Numbered from the stretch's first letter, positions 55,690 through 64,000 are shown. The stretch is DNA of 64,000 nucleotides from Methylomicrobium sp035916875 (GCF_035916875.1 NZ_JAXUHN010000085.1:80332-144331); one strand, 5' to 3'. Made by a program: numbers and translations. The notes: generated by a model not told the origin, from the sequence alone.

Positions 55690-56012
55690 GGCCAGTCACA
55701 TGATTGATATGGCCATGCTTCAGAGGGTTCACATGTTCGTAATCCACATGATGTTCATAATCAGAATCATCGCGGATAAAATATACCATTAATGCCGTTA
55801 CCTACAGGGATGTAGGCAAGGAGCGTGAGCGGAAGATTTGCCATATCCCACGCTCTCCTATTGCTGTACGTACTTTAGATCGGCGTTCGGTTTTGGGAAG
55901 TGCTCGAAAAATCCACTTTTAATTAAACGTCATCGAGTACTGAAATCGGCATCACTGGGCGCCAAGACCCACACGCAATGCAAATGATCCGGTAAAAGAA
56001 TACAGCTTGATC
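55690..56012 (-). pseudogene. Broken REP-associated tyrosine (Y1) transposase
   Basis: Read on the minus strand in three frames, the stretch encodes pieces of a RAYT protein: LLPDHLHCVWVLAPSDADFSTR near 55985-55930, ALPKTERRSKVRTAIGERG and IWQ near 55905-55850, and YFIRDDSDYEHHVDYEHVNP with LKHG near 55795-55715. Frame changes and extra bases interrupt it, and the end has been replaced by unrelated sequence. The HUH-type catalytic His pair is absent or only partly left (DHLHC). The 5' part runs into the next gene. Confidence 0.7.
55801..55816. repeat. Short REP-like hairpin in the transposase remnant
   Basis: CCTACA-GGGA-TGTAGG is a perfect 6-bp stem with a four-base loop. It lies exactly where the RAYT reading frame is interrupted. 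Such hairpins are the substrates of this transposase family, so it may be a REP copy inserted into the gene. Confidence 0.45.
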
Positions 56013-56030
56013 ATGGCGTATGATCTACTG

Positions 56031-56603
56031 ATGCTATCCCCCTCTAAAATGAACAAGATAGACAAAGAAGCCAAGCCTTCCTGGAGCGACATCAAATCTA
56101 AATTGTCAGACTTTGACCGAGTGGGGTTGCCCGGTATAGTTCATGACTTGTATGCCGCTAGCAAGGACAATCAAACCTTTCTGCATGCCCGCTTTGGACT
56201 TGGGGATGATGTACTCAAGCCTTATAAGACGGCCATCTCCCGCTGGATATGCCCTGATGTGATGCGCAGCAATCAAACCATCTCTGTAGCCAAGGCCAAA
56301 AAGGCAATCACCGATTACAAAAAGGCGGTGGGGCAGCCTGAAGGGCTGGCTGAACTGGCAGTATTTTATTGCGAGGAAGTTTTTGTCTTTTTAGGTTATT
56401 GCGGCATGGACGACGAAGGTTATTTCGATGCCGTGGTGCGAATGTTCGAGCAAGCATTGAAATATGTGATGGTTCTGCCAGAGACGAAACGCCAGTCGTT
56501 TATCGAGCGGCTTGAGCAAGTCTGCGCACAGGGTCAGAATATCGGCTGGGGTGTGGGTGATGATATGAGCAGCCTGTTGTCCGAATATGGGATCGACGAC
56601 TAA
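56031..56603 (+). CDS. Uncharacterised companion protein of the TOTE helicase
   Basis: A 190-residue protein from the ATG at 56031; ATGs at 56013 and 56049 are also possible, and the region before overlaps the transposase remnant. It is a helical, soluble protein: KPSWSDIKSKLSDFDRVGLPGIVHDLYAASKDNQTFLHARFG, then AKKAITDYKKAVG and NIGWGVGDDMSSLLSEYGIDD. I do not know its function. I recall such proteins occurring beside TOTE-type helicases. Its last 17 bases overlap the inferred original start of the helicase at 56587, which supports a functional pair. Confidence 0.75.
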   Translation: MLSPSKMNKIDKEAKPSWSDIKSKLSDFDRVGLPGIVHDLYAASKDNQTFLHARFGLGDDVLKPYKTAISRWICPDVMRSNQTISVAKAKKAITDYKKAVGQPEGLAELAVFYCEEVFVFLGYCGMDDEGYFDAVVRMFEQALKYVMVLPETKRQSFIERLEQVCAQGQNIGWGVGDDMSSLLSEYGIDD

Positions 56604-56991
56604 GCTTGATTCTTTGGCCGACCTTCGGGCAGAAAATACGCGTTTAATCGCGCTACTCGAGGCTCATGGCATAGAGTGGCGCTTATCGCCAGAGTCACCT
56701 CCAATCGTTTCGCCAGGACCGGAATCATCAACGCTGACCACTTAGGAAAAGGTAGCGCTGTTTCGTCGATTGTTTCGGGGGCGTTCTGATGTTTATCCAG
56801 TGCGCTGGGAAAGTAAATCAACCGGCAAGTCAGGCTACACGCCTGCTTGCGCGAATGAGTGGCGCGCTGGCATCTGTCATAAGCCTCGTATTAAATGCTA
56901 GGATTGTGGTATTCGTCAGCTGAGTTCGTTATCCGATGCCGTCATTTACAATCATCTTTCAGGTGAGCACACGCTTGGTGTTTACCCGCTT
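56587..56991 (+). pseudogene. Interrupted 5' part of the TOTE primase-helicase gene (two TAG codons)
   Basis: From an ATG at 56587 the frame of the helicase continues upstream and reads like normal protein: SLADLRAENTRLIALLEAHG, then after TAG at 56743-56745 EKVALFRRLFRGRSDVYPVRW and GYTPACANEWRAGICHKP, then TAG at 56899-56901 followed by DCGIRQLSSLSDAVIYNHL. The zinc-ribbon-like cysteines (ACANEW, GICHK, RIKC, DCG) span the second TAG. There is no frameshift, so only two amber codons separate this part from the 655-residue open frame. Confidence 0.75.
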
Positions 56992-58959
56992 ATGGCGGAC
57001 GACACTTGTTATTTTTTAGCAGTCGACTTTGATGAGGCTGACTGGCAAGAGGATGCACAGGCCTTTGTCCAGTCTTGTCATGAGCTTGGCGTTCCGGCTG
57101 CTCTCGAAATCTCGCGTTCTGGCAAGGGTGCTCATGTCTGGATTTTCTTCGCAGGTAACGTTTTTGCCCGCGACGCCCGCCGTCTAGGCACTGCTATCAT
57201 CAGTCATACCTGTTCCCGAACTCGGCAATTGAAGCTGACGTCCTACGACCGGCTGTTTCCCAACCAGGATGCGATGCCTAAAGGTGGCTTTGGCAATCTG
57301 ATTGCACTGCCATTGCAGAAGAAACCGCGTGAGAATGGGTTTAGTGTGTTCGTAGACGGCGCTTTAAAGCCATATCCTGATCAGTGGGGATTTTTAGCTG
57401 CCATCCGATCGATGCCAGTAACTGATATTGAGCCGACCATTTTGCGAGCGATGGGTAATGCGCATCCTTTGGATGTGACTTTTATTGACCAGGAAGATCA
57501 TAAAGAGCCATGGAAGCGGTCCGATGTTCAAAACGCGAAACTCGTCGGACCGATGCCAAATTTGCTGACAGTCACGCTAGCCAATCTCGTTTATTTCGAA
57601 AAAGCCGAACTTCCCCAACCACTGGCAAACCGCCTAATCCGTCTTGCCGCCTTCCAAAACCCCGAATTCTATAAAGCACAGGCTATGCGGTTCCCGGTAT
57701 GGGATAAACCACGCGTCATAGGCTGCGCTGAAAATTACCCAAACCACATTGCACTGCCGCGCGGTTGCCTGGATGCAGCACAGAACTTACTGAAGGAAAA
57801 CGGTATTCAATGCGATTTACGAGATAAGCGCTTTGAGGGGCAATCAATCGACATTGCTTTCGCTGGGACATTGCGCTCCGATCAAGAGGCTGCAGTCACC
57901 GAAATGTTGCAGCACCCTGCCGGTGTGCTCTGCGCTCCAACTGCGTTTGGTAAAACGGTCACAGCAGCAGCGTTGATTGCCCGACGCGGTGTCAATACGC
58001 TAATTTTGGTGCATCGTACCGAACTTCTCAAACAATGGCAGGAACGGCTGCAGTCGTTCTTGGGCGTGGGCAAGGGTGTTGTTGGAACCATTGGTGGAGG
58101 CAAGGCCAAGCCGACGGGTAAACTCGATGTTGCGGTGATGCAATCATTGTCTCGGCAGGGTGAGGTCAATCCATTGGTAGAAAACTACGGACATGTCATT
58201 GTCGATGAGTGCCACCATGTCGGGGCAGCTTCGTTCGATGCTATTTTGAAGCGGGTCAAGGCGAAATATGTATTAGGTCTTACCGCCACCCCCGTACGCC
58301 GGGATGGTCAACAGCCAATCATCTTCATGCAATGCGGACCTATCCGATATACGGCAGCCAAGCCACTGAATGCGCCGAGCGATCTGGAAGTCCTGCCACA
58401 GATGATTTACAAAACAATCGATCTACCACAGGAAGCTGCCATTCAGGATGTGTTTCGTCACATTGTAAATGATGAAGAGCGAACAACGGCGATTGCTAGC
58501 GAAATTGCTGCAGCCTTTAATCTGGGCCGAAAGGTATTGGTACTCACCGAGCGGACTGATCATCTGGATGCCATCTTAGCTGCGTTGACTGGGAAGATAC
58601 CACCGCCCTTTGTGCTGCACGGGCGAATGCGGAAAAAACAGAGAGCCACTTTAATTAAGGCGCTTGATGAGCTACCACCCGATGAACCTCGGGTTCTGTT
58701 AGTCACTGGAAAGTTGGTTGGTGAAGGCTTCGATCATCCTCCGCTGGATACGCTGGTGTTGGCAATGCCGATTTCATGGAAGGGCACCTTACAGCAATAC
58801 GCTGGCCGATTACACCGTGAACATGCAACTAAAACTGACGTGCGGATTATCGATTTCGTCGACACTGGGCACCCGACGCTACTGCGAATGTGGGACAAGC
58901 GTCAACGCGGATATCGGGCGATGGGCTACCGAATAACCGATCAATCGGCATTAAAATAA
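56992..58959 (+). CDS. TOTE-type primase-helicase, long open part
   Basis: A 655-residue protein. Residues about 1-160 form an archaeo-eukaryotic-primase-like domain (FLAVDFDEADWQ, ALEISRSGKGAHVWIFF, KLTSYDRLFPNQD, GGFGNLIALPLQ). Residues about 285-655 form a superfamily 2 helicase: Walker A APTAFGKT, Walker B VDECHH, LTATP, and the motif VI stretch QQYAGRLHRE. Such fusions belong to TOTE conflict systems thought to act against or with mobile DNA. The open frame starts at ATG 56992, but homologous sequence reaches back to 56587. If translated only from here, it would lack the N-terminal zinc-ribbon part. Confidence 0.8.
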   Translation: MADDTCYFLAVDFDEADWQEDAQAFVQSCHELGVPAALEISRSGKGAHVWIFFAGNVFARDARRLGTAIISHTCSRTRQLKLTSYDRLFPNQDAMPKGGFGNLIALPLQKKPRENGFSVFVDGALKPYPDQWGFLAAIRSMPVTDIEPTILRAMGNAHPLDVTFIDQEDHKEPWKRSDVQNAKLVGPMPNLLTVTLANLVYFEKAELPQPLANRLIRLAAFQNPEFYKAQAMRFPVWDKPRVIGCAENYPNHIALPRGCLDAAQNLLKENGIQCDLRDKRFEGQSIDIAFAGTLRSDQEAAVTEMLQHPAGVLCAPTAFGKTVTAAALIARRGVNTLILVHRTELLKQWQERLQSFLGVGKGVVGTIGGGKAKPTGKLDVAVMQSLSRQGEVNPLVENYGHVIVDECHHVGAASFDAILKRVKAKYVLGLTATPVRRDGQQPIIFMQCGPIRYTAAKPLNAPSDLEVLPQMIYKTIDLPQEAAIQDVFRHIVNDEERTTAIASEIAAAFNLGRKVLVLTERTDHLDAILAALTGKIPPPFVLHGRMRKKQRATLIKALDELPPDEPRVLLVTGKLVGEGFDHPPLDTLVLAMPISWKGTLQQYAGRLHREHATKTDVRIIDFVDTGHPTLLRMWDKRQRGYRAMGYRITDQSALK

Positions 58960-59115
58960 TGATGCAGCTTCTAGAAATGAATGGCAGCTTTATTCTGAAC
59001 TTTATTAAAATTACCCTCTTTAGTTAAAAGATTTGGGAACGATTTTTCAGAACTTTACTTCATTTTTTAGTAAACACACTAACGTGTCTAAGCCTTGAAA
59101 AGTATGTTCATATTT

Positions 59116-59174
59116 TTCAGAACTATATTATGAAGAACCACTGACTGGTTGGTTCTACATAATATAGTTCTGAA
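59116..59174. repeat. Long, nearly perfect palindrome after the helicase gene
   Basis: TTCAGAACTATATTATG (59116-59132) and CATAATATAGTTCTGAA (59158-59174) are perfect 17-bp inverted repeats. The pairing continues inward, after one mismatch, as AGAACCA/TGGTTCT (59134-59140 and 59150-59156), leaving a 9-base loop. TTTTTCAGAACT also occurs singly at about 59044-59055. It is far longer than a usual terminator and lies only 11 bp before the IS end. Confidence 0.6.
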
Positions 59175-59185
59175 ATTTAGGTTAA

Positions 59186-60604
59186 CAGGCTGTTGATTTT
59201 CTCACCTCTGAAAGCCGCATGAATTCGTTGGTTGAAATGCGTTATAACACCCTAGGGCATTGTTATATAGGTTAAAATAGTTTTAGTTAAACCTACCATG
59301 CTGGATATTTTCTGATCATGCGCGGCGCCGACATTACCCAAGAAGAACTGTTCAGCTATCGAACCCTCGAAGCACGGATACCCAAGCACCATCCCCTGTA
59401 GAAACTCCGGGTGGTGGTTGATATGTTGCTGACCTGACCACCTTGAATGCGGAGTTCGATGCCCTTTATGCCCGTAGCGGCCGGGACTCGGTTCCGCCGG
59501 AGCGCCTGCTCCGCGCCAGTTTGCTGCAAGTCTTGTTTTCGATACGCTCCGAGCGGCAGCTGGTGGAGCATATCGATTTCAATTTGCTGTACCGCTGGTT
59601 TGTAGGGTTAACGATGGATGACGAGGTATGGGACCACTCCACGTTCAGCGCTAATCGCGACCGATTGCTGAACGAACGGATGAGCCGATTATTTTTCGAG
59701 CGGGTGCTGTTGCTGGCTGAATGGAAAGAACCCGTATCCGACGAGCATTTCTCGGTAGACGGTACGCTGATTAAGGCCTGGGCATCGATGAAAAGTTTTG
59801 TGAACAAAGATGGCGGAACCCCGCCGCCGGAGGATCAGAGCCGTAATCCGTCGGTCAATTTCAAAGGCGAGAAACGTTCGAACGACACACACGCCTCGAC
59901 GGTCGTCCCGGATGTTAGCCGCTACAAGAAAAGCGAAGGAGATAAATCGCAATTATGTTTCATGGGCCATGTGCTGATGGCAAACTGCAACGGCTTGGTA
60001 GTCGACGCGGATGTGACGCACGCCACCGGCACGGCGGAACGGGACGCGGCCAAAGCCATGGCGAAGCACAGCATCAGGCGCCACGCTCGAGGCGGATTTA
60101 TGCCCCAGAGGGTACAAGGGGGTTATGATACGAAGGATTTCGTGGCGGCGATACCCTCTGGGGCACAAGTGCGCGAACGCCAAGTGACGCCGCATGTCGC
60201 GCAAAAAGCCAAAGACTCGGCGATTGACCGGCGTACCGCGCGGCACGCCGGCTACCGGACCAGCCTTAAAATTCGCAAGCGGGTCGAAGAAGTCTTCGGC
60301 TGATCGAAGATCGTCGGCGGGCTTCGCCAAACGAAATTCCGCGGCTTGAAGAAGGTGGCAGCGCAAGCTGTGTTCACCTTCGCCGCCTATAATTTGACAC
60401 GCTTGAGTAGCTTTTCGTCTGGCAGTATTCGACCGCCTAGGCGTTCGTACCCTGCTGCCCGCCGAAAGGCGGAAATAAGCCTTAAGAGAGGCACCGAATA
60501 CCGGCTAAAACTGCAATTTCAGGGCTGATCTGGCTTCCAGCGCTAAAAATAAGTCAAAAAAAGGGTTTGCAGCCGAAGGCATGAGGGTAAATTTCAGCAG
60601 CCTG
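59186..60604 (+). mobile_element. Decayed IS5-type insertion sequence with intact ends
   Basis: The left end reads CAGGCTGTTGA at 59186 and the right end, reversed, CAGGCTGCTGA at 60604. These are imperfect terminal inverted repeats. TTAA flanks both sides (59182-59185 and 60605-60608), consistent with a 4-bp target duplication. The 1419-bp element carries one transposase pseudogene. The intact duplication suggests a fairly recent insertion, although the gene is dead. Confidence 0.75.
59318..60528 (+). pseudogene. IS5-family transposase, multiply inactivated
   Basis: Begins with MRGADITQEELFSYRTLE, then an in-frame TAG at about 59398 and a frameshift near 59435. The long part from 59443 encodes LYARSGRDSVPPERLLRASL, LVEHIDFNLLYRWFVGL, DGTLIKAWASMKSF and VVDADVTHATGTAERDAA, the usual DDE-type IS5 transposase. 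A TGA at 60301-60303 replaces the Trp codon expected before SKIVGGLRQTKFRGL. The region around 60101-60165 is altered by inverted TACCCTCTGGGGCA copies that replace the usual residues before GYDT. It cannot give an active enzyme. Confidence 0.85.
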
Positions 60605-60756
60605 TTAATGTCCTGAAAGAATTCCAGCATTTATTGCCTAGAAAGTGGCAATCAGGGATGATAGACGGGGATCATATACGACTTGTTATCCGGTCCAGTG
60701 AGTAAAGGGGGGGAGGCTGATAAAATGTACCAATACCAACTTTAAGAAAACTCGAA

Positions 60757-60975
60757 ATGCCCCCTCTAAAAAAATATTACTTTATCCGCTTTTTGTGCCT
60801 AGTTGGCTTGCTGCTTCTCGCTTTAATCGAAATTCAACCGATACCCATTACGACTTTAACTGCCATATATATTTTGCTATTTCGTCCTTATTGGTTTAAA
60901 AATTTGATAGATCAAGTTTATTCAAGCAAACCAATGTTGGATTTGTCACAAATCTTCAAAAAACAAAAACAGTAA
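60757..60975 (+). CDS. Small membrane protein, unknown
   Basis: A 72-residue protein with two hydrophobic segments (FLCLVGLLLLALIEI, and ITTLTAIYILLFRPYWF) and a Lys-rich C-terminus (QIFKKQKQ) that would face the cytoplasm. No ribosome site is strong, though the length and composition look like a real small membrane protein. It follows the IS remnant in AT-rich sequence. I cannot name it. Confidence 0.45.
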   Translation: MPPLKKYYFIRFLCLVGLLLLALIEIQPIPITTLTAIYILLFRPYWFKNLIDQVYSSKPMLDLSQIFKKQKQ

Positions 60976-61054
60976 TTAACAAAGTGGTCTACACTCACCA
61001 GCTTACCTGCGATTGCAAAAAATTCTGACGCATCAGCGGCAACAGCGTATAGTG

Positions 61055-61086
61055 GAGATTGTAAAAACATTTGTTTTTACAATCTC
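61055..61086. repeat. Perfect 14-bp inverted repeat
   Basis: GAGATTGTAAAAAC (61055-61068) and GTTTTTACAATCTC (61073-61086) pair perfectly around a 4-base loop ATTT. It lies in the 283-bp gap between two small membrane protein genes. It has no T-run after the stem, though a run of five T is inside it. A strong hairpin terminator or an operator are both possible. Confidence 0.5.
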
Positions 61087-61258
61087 TTGCCCACGCGTTT
61101 TCCGGCAATAACGCTTAGGCATCTCCCAAAACCTGCGCATCAAATCTCGTGATAGGCGAAGCCTGTCTCCCCCACTCATTCGGCATAACGGCCAGCTAAT
61201 CCGGTCTCATGCAGCTCGAAACAAACCGGCCGCTCGCTAAAGCGCCAGAAGGTAGAAA

Positions 61259-61726
61259 ATGAATAAAGACCCACCCTTAGATATCAACCTTGTTGAAGTC
61301 CATAGGATTAATCGAAAAGCCGCTACGTATGCAATTTTTGGCGATTTGCTGTTTATCGTGCTTCCCCTGGTAGTGATCTCAATTGTTGACGTAAGCGTTG
61401 GCAAATCGCTATTCGCACTGATTCAAACTCCAGAATTATCATTTGGCTCGGCAGTACTATTTGGGCAAACCATCATTAAAGTTGTTTCTGGTTTCGCGAA
61501 TTCAAAACCATCTGGAGCAGAGCAACCTGTCTTTGTAATCGCGATGATTATTGTTTTTGGTTTAGTGCCGTCGTTGGTTGTGCTGGCCTTGCTCCTAAGC
61601 ATAACCCCCATTCCTTATGGGCTACAGATAGCCCAAGCCTGCATTTTTGCCCAGGGAGTCATCGTATTCTTCACGTTCGGCGTGACTGGACATGCCCAAT
61701 CTCTTCGCCATGAAAACCGGAAGTAA
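61259..61726 (+). CDS. Four-helix membrane protein, unknown
   Basis: A 155-residue protein with about four hydrophobic segments (near residues 24-46, 60-75, 90-116 and 120-140). These include LLFIVLPLVVISIVDV, VFVIAMIIVFGLVPSLVVLALLL and ACIFAQGVIVFFTFGV. There are short polar ends. GAAGGTAGAAA lies before the ATG. No recognised family and no catalytic residues. It is in the accessory region with several other small membrane proteins. Confidence 0.6.
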   Translation: MNKDPPLDINLVEVHRINRKAATYAIFGDLLFIVLPLVVISIVDVSVGKSLFALIQTPELSFGSAVLFGQTIIKVVSGFANSKPSGAEQPVFVIAMIIVFGLVPSLVVLALLLSITPIPYGLQIAQACIFAQGVIVFFTFGVTGHAQSLRHENRK

Positions 61727-62311
61727 GATCACTCGGCAATCTTGCCTTCGACGTTTACCGAAAGGGGGAAATGACCGCTTGGCTGAGGCATTGCCATCGC
61801 CACAATTTCTTTACACAGTTAAAAAGCGAACAGAGTTTGCCAGTTTAAGAAAAAAGAGAGCCTAAATTTTCCAGAAATTTTTGCTATTTAGGAGCGAGTG
61901 AAGCCTCAACGAGTCGTGGTGGCGGTTCCGTTGGAATCCGCTCGAATCCTATGGCAGCGATAATGAAAATGCCTCAACGCGATTTGCGCAATAATATCTC
62001 GGAGCAGTTTCGCTTGCAGCCAGTCAAATCCTAATTGGCCTTGCGGAATCCGATTACTACGTGTTAGCTTCCGTAAAGAGAGGTACTTATCAATTTGTGA
62101 ATTATGGCACTCTCTATGATTGAAATAATATCTGCGTATGGACGCGCGTTATTTCAGGCTCTGCAAGAAACGGCAACGCGAATCCAGCCACAAAACTAAT
62201 CTGAGTTAGATGCCTGATATCCGTGCCGATACTGCCGGGAGGTGAAAATAGCTTAAAACCGAGAGTTCGCGCCCCATTCGATCAACAAAAACTTAACCAG
62301 CAGGTACTTTT
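61727..62311. other. Intergenic region with no recognisable gene
   Basis: In this 585-bp stretch I see no coding sequence, RNA gene or clear repeat. Its composition resembles decayed accessory DNA. A promoter for the following membrane protein gene is expected near its end, where AGCAGGTACTTTT precedes the ATG. Confidence 0.4.
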
Positions 62312-62677
62312 ATGAATGATATATCGACTGAACAAAAAGGCACAGAGGAATTACAAGCATTAAAAAGACTGGCGGCCACGGTTTACCTATGCCAGATACT
62401 GACCTTCATGCTTGCAGGTTTGCCATTGCTGGTGGGTGTGGCGATTAACTTCTACAAGCGAAATCAAGTGCAAGGGACATGGCTGGAATCTCATTTCGAC
62501 TGGCAAATCAAAACCGCTTGGATAGCCTTGGCAGGGTTTGCATTGTCTGGATTTACTTTTGGCATGGGTCTCGGTATTTTTATCCTGCCTGCAACAGTGG
62601 CGTGGATGGTCTACAGGATCACCATTGGCTGGTATGCATTGACTGATGGCAAATCTATCAATAATCAGAAGACTTGA
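62312..62677 (+). CDS. DUF4870-like membrane protein
   Basis: A 121-residue protein with three hydrophobic segments. The pattern LLVGVAINFYKRNQVQGTWLESHFDWQIKTAWIAL, with a later AWMVYRITIGWYALTDGK, is what I associate with the small DUF4870-type membrane family ('RGTWLESHFRWQ'). Function is unknown. It is a single gene; PPK2 converges on it from downstream. Confidence 0.75.
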   Translation: MNDISTEQKGTEELQALKRLAATVYLCQILTFMLAGLPLLVGVAINFYKRNQVQGTWLESHFDWQIKTAWIALAGFALSGFTFGMGLGIFILPATVAWMVYRITIGWYALTDGKSINNQKT

Positions 62678-62715
62678 TATTTTAAGTCGTTTTATTTCGG
62701 CAAGGGCGGAAGGCC

Positions 62716-63498
62716 CTAATGCGCAATCATGCCGTTAAGGAGGTAAGCTTCTTCATAGTTAAAAATAATGTTGCTATCCGGCAGTATCAGTGCTTCTTCC
62801 TTGCCCTTGTAATCAAGCCGAAACAACATGTCCTTGATGATATTGATTCGAGCCGCCTCTTTATCGTCGGCCCTGACAACCGTCCACGGTGCTGTTAAAT
62901 GATGGGTTCTGGCAAACATGATGTTACGAGCCTCGCTGTACTGAGGCCAATATTTTGGCGCGGCTTTGTCGATGGGGCTGGATTTCCATTGATTCAGAGG
63001 ATCTTGTTCTCGTGCTTTCAGACGCCTTTTCTGCTCGGTTTCGCTGATGTCCAAATAATATTTCAGCAGCCTGATCCCTGATCGCACGAGCAATTGCTCG
63101 TAAAGTGCCACGGTTTCGATAAACTCGTGGTATTCCTCATCGCTGCAGAATCCCATAACCCGCTCCACACCCGCGCGGTTGTACCAACTGCGATTGAACA
63201 ATACCATTTCTTGAGCGGCGGGCAAATGCGAGGTGTAGCGTTGAAAATACCAGGTACTGAGGTCGCGATCGGATGGTTTGCCCAACGCAACCACCCGAGT
63301 TTCACGCGGACTTAGATGCTGAATAATACGTTTGATGGTACCGTCTTTCCCACTCGCATCTCGACCTTCAAAGATGATTAAAATCTTGTCATTATTTTTG
63401 ATGATGTGACTTTGAAGTTTAACCAGTTCTACCTGCAGTTGTTGCAAAGTGCTATTGTAGTCTTGCTTCTGGATTTTTCGGGTGTTTTTCTTGTTCAT
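62716..63498 (-). CDS. ppk2: Polyphosphate kinase 2
   Basis: A 260-residue PPK2-family kinase from the ATG at 63498; a TTG nine codons upstream is less likely. It has Walker A GRDASGKDGTIKR, the lid-type FNRSWYNRAGVERVMGF, and EQKRRLKAREQDPLNQWK and KYWPQYSEARNIMFARTHH, all typical. PPK2 uses polyphosphate to phosphorylate nucleotides, or the reverse, and so manages energy and phosphate stores. This is the short single-domain form; whether it uses ADP/GDP or AMP cannot be judged here. Confidence 0.93.
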   Translation of the reverse strand: MNKKNTRKIQKQDYNSTLQQLQVELVKLQSHIIKNNDKILIIFEGRDASGKDGTIKRIIQHLSPRETRVVALGKPSDRDLSTWYFQRYTSHLPAAQEMVLFNRSWYNRAGVERVMGFCSDEEYHEFIETVALYEQLLVRSGIRLLKYYLDISETEQKRRLKAREQDPLNQWKSSPIDKAAPKYWPQYSEARNIMFARTHHLTAPWTVVRADDKEAARINIIKDMLFRLDYKGKEEALILPDSNIIFNYEEAYLLNGMIAH

Positions 63499-64000
63499 AG
63501 TGCGTCCGGTGGTAGGGAGTCTCAAAGGTGTTGAAAATTTCCCAGTAAAGAGCGTCGAAATTTACCAAGGGAAATTTCAATAGCACGCAATCTTTTAATA
63601 TTACTAATTAGACAATTTTGATGGCCGTTTTACACCGATGGCGCCACCGCCATCTCGCTCACCACCTGCACCAAAGATAAGACCACTACCCAGCGGCGAT
63701 CTCCGTTTAATCGCACTCCAAACGAGCTGCCGGATCAATCAGTCGAGCTTTCGCTATGGACTGGATCATCTGACAAATAGACTGGTACAGGGACTTCAGA
63801 AAATTGAAGACCGATTCAGGCTATTGGTGCTGTTTTTATGCCCTCCTGAAGCCGGTGCCAATAGAATTAGCATGCGAGTGACTAAGTGCCTCGCAGAAAG
63901 TTGATTGGCGTTAAACTAAAAGCTTTTTAGAACCAGCAGGAAACAGAGTTGGCAAGGGTTGCCCGATTAGAACTATCAGAAAACGATGACGCATGTTTGC
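63499..64000. other. Right-hand end of the window, no supported gene
   Basis: An 88-codon open frame (63638-63904) starts with a Pro- and Ser-rich stretch and has no ribosome site or family resemblance, so I do not call it. The promoter of ppk2 should lie near 63500-63620, where the sequence is AT-rich. I see nothing else. Confidence 0.3.

Noticed and set aside
63638..63904. 88-codon open frame near the right edge
   Set aside because: Pro- and Ser-rich start without a ribosome site or recognisable domain.

Overview
The window reads as chromosomal DNA of a gammaproteobacterium. The evidence is a RpoE-RseA-RseB-MucD envelope-stress operon, MlaA, RNase T, NadA/NadB, a standard nine-gene atp operon with atpI, and glmU-glmS. 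The style of the housekeeping proteins and the presence of an epoxide-handling cluster would suit a methane- or alkene-oxidising member such as Methylococcales. That placement is inference, because no monooxygenase, methanol dehydrogenase or rRNA gene lies in the window. I found no tRNA, rRNA or CRISPR array.

Layout. 1-13.8 kb: the end of a GlcD-like FAD oxidase, a membrane protein and a dynamin-like protein, a lipoprotein, nadB, the rpoE operon, a HIT / AstE-like / glutamate-cysteine-ligase-like operon, rnt and mlaA. 14.0-27.7 kb: a co-directional cluster of twelve genes, the centrepiece of the window. It holds a GMC oxidoreductase, a sulfoacetaldehyde-dehydrogenase-like acylating aldehyde dehydrogenase, a zinc-ribbon protein, an epoxyalkane:coenzyme M transferase, a two-subunit CoA-transferase, an unrecognised 307-residue protein, phosphosulfolactate synthase, two aspartase/fumarase-superfamily lyases, a D-cysteine-desulfhydrase-like PLP enzyme and a CoA-disulfide-reductase-like flavoprotein. 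27.7-34.5 kb: pyrC, fmdB, aspS, two eroded HicAB-type modules with small repeats, a PD-(D/E)XK-type protein, nadA and a lipoprotein. 34.8-42.5 kb: a two-component system and a tripartite heavy-metal RND efflux operon. 42.8-53.1 kb: atpIBEFHAGDC, a strong terminator, glmU and glmS. 53.1-64 kb: an accessory region starting directly downstream of glmS. It holds a TIGR04255-like / coiled / HNH-nuclease trio, a broken REP-associated transposase, a TOTE-type primase-helicase whose 5' part carries two in-frame TAG codons, a dead IS5-type element with intact ends, small membrane proteins and PPK2.

How the central cluster may work. The four genes for phosphosulfolactate synthase, two lyases and a PLP enzyme match the set known to make coenzyme M in Xanthobacter. 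The MetE-like zinc enzyme would open an epoxide with that coenzyme M. The GMC oxidoreductase and the acylating aldehyde dehydrogenase would then oxidise the hydroxyalkyl-CoM to a CoA thioester. The CoA-transferase and the single-cysteine flavoprotein would finish carbon release and thiol recycling. The order of the later steps is inference. The combination of GMC dehydrogenase, acylating dehydrogenase and CoA-transferase differs from the classical propylene pathway (short-chain dehydrogenases plus 2-ketopropyl-CoM carboxylase). It would give a self-sufficient epoxide detoxification or assimilation unit.
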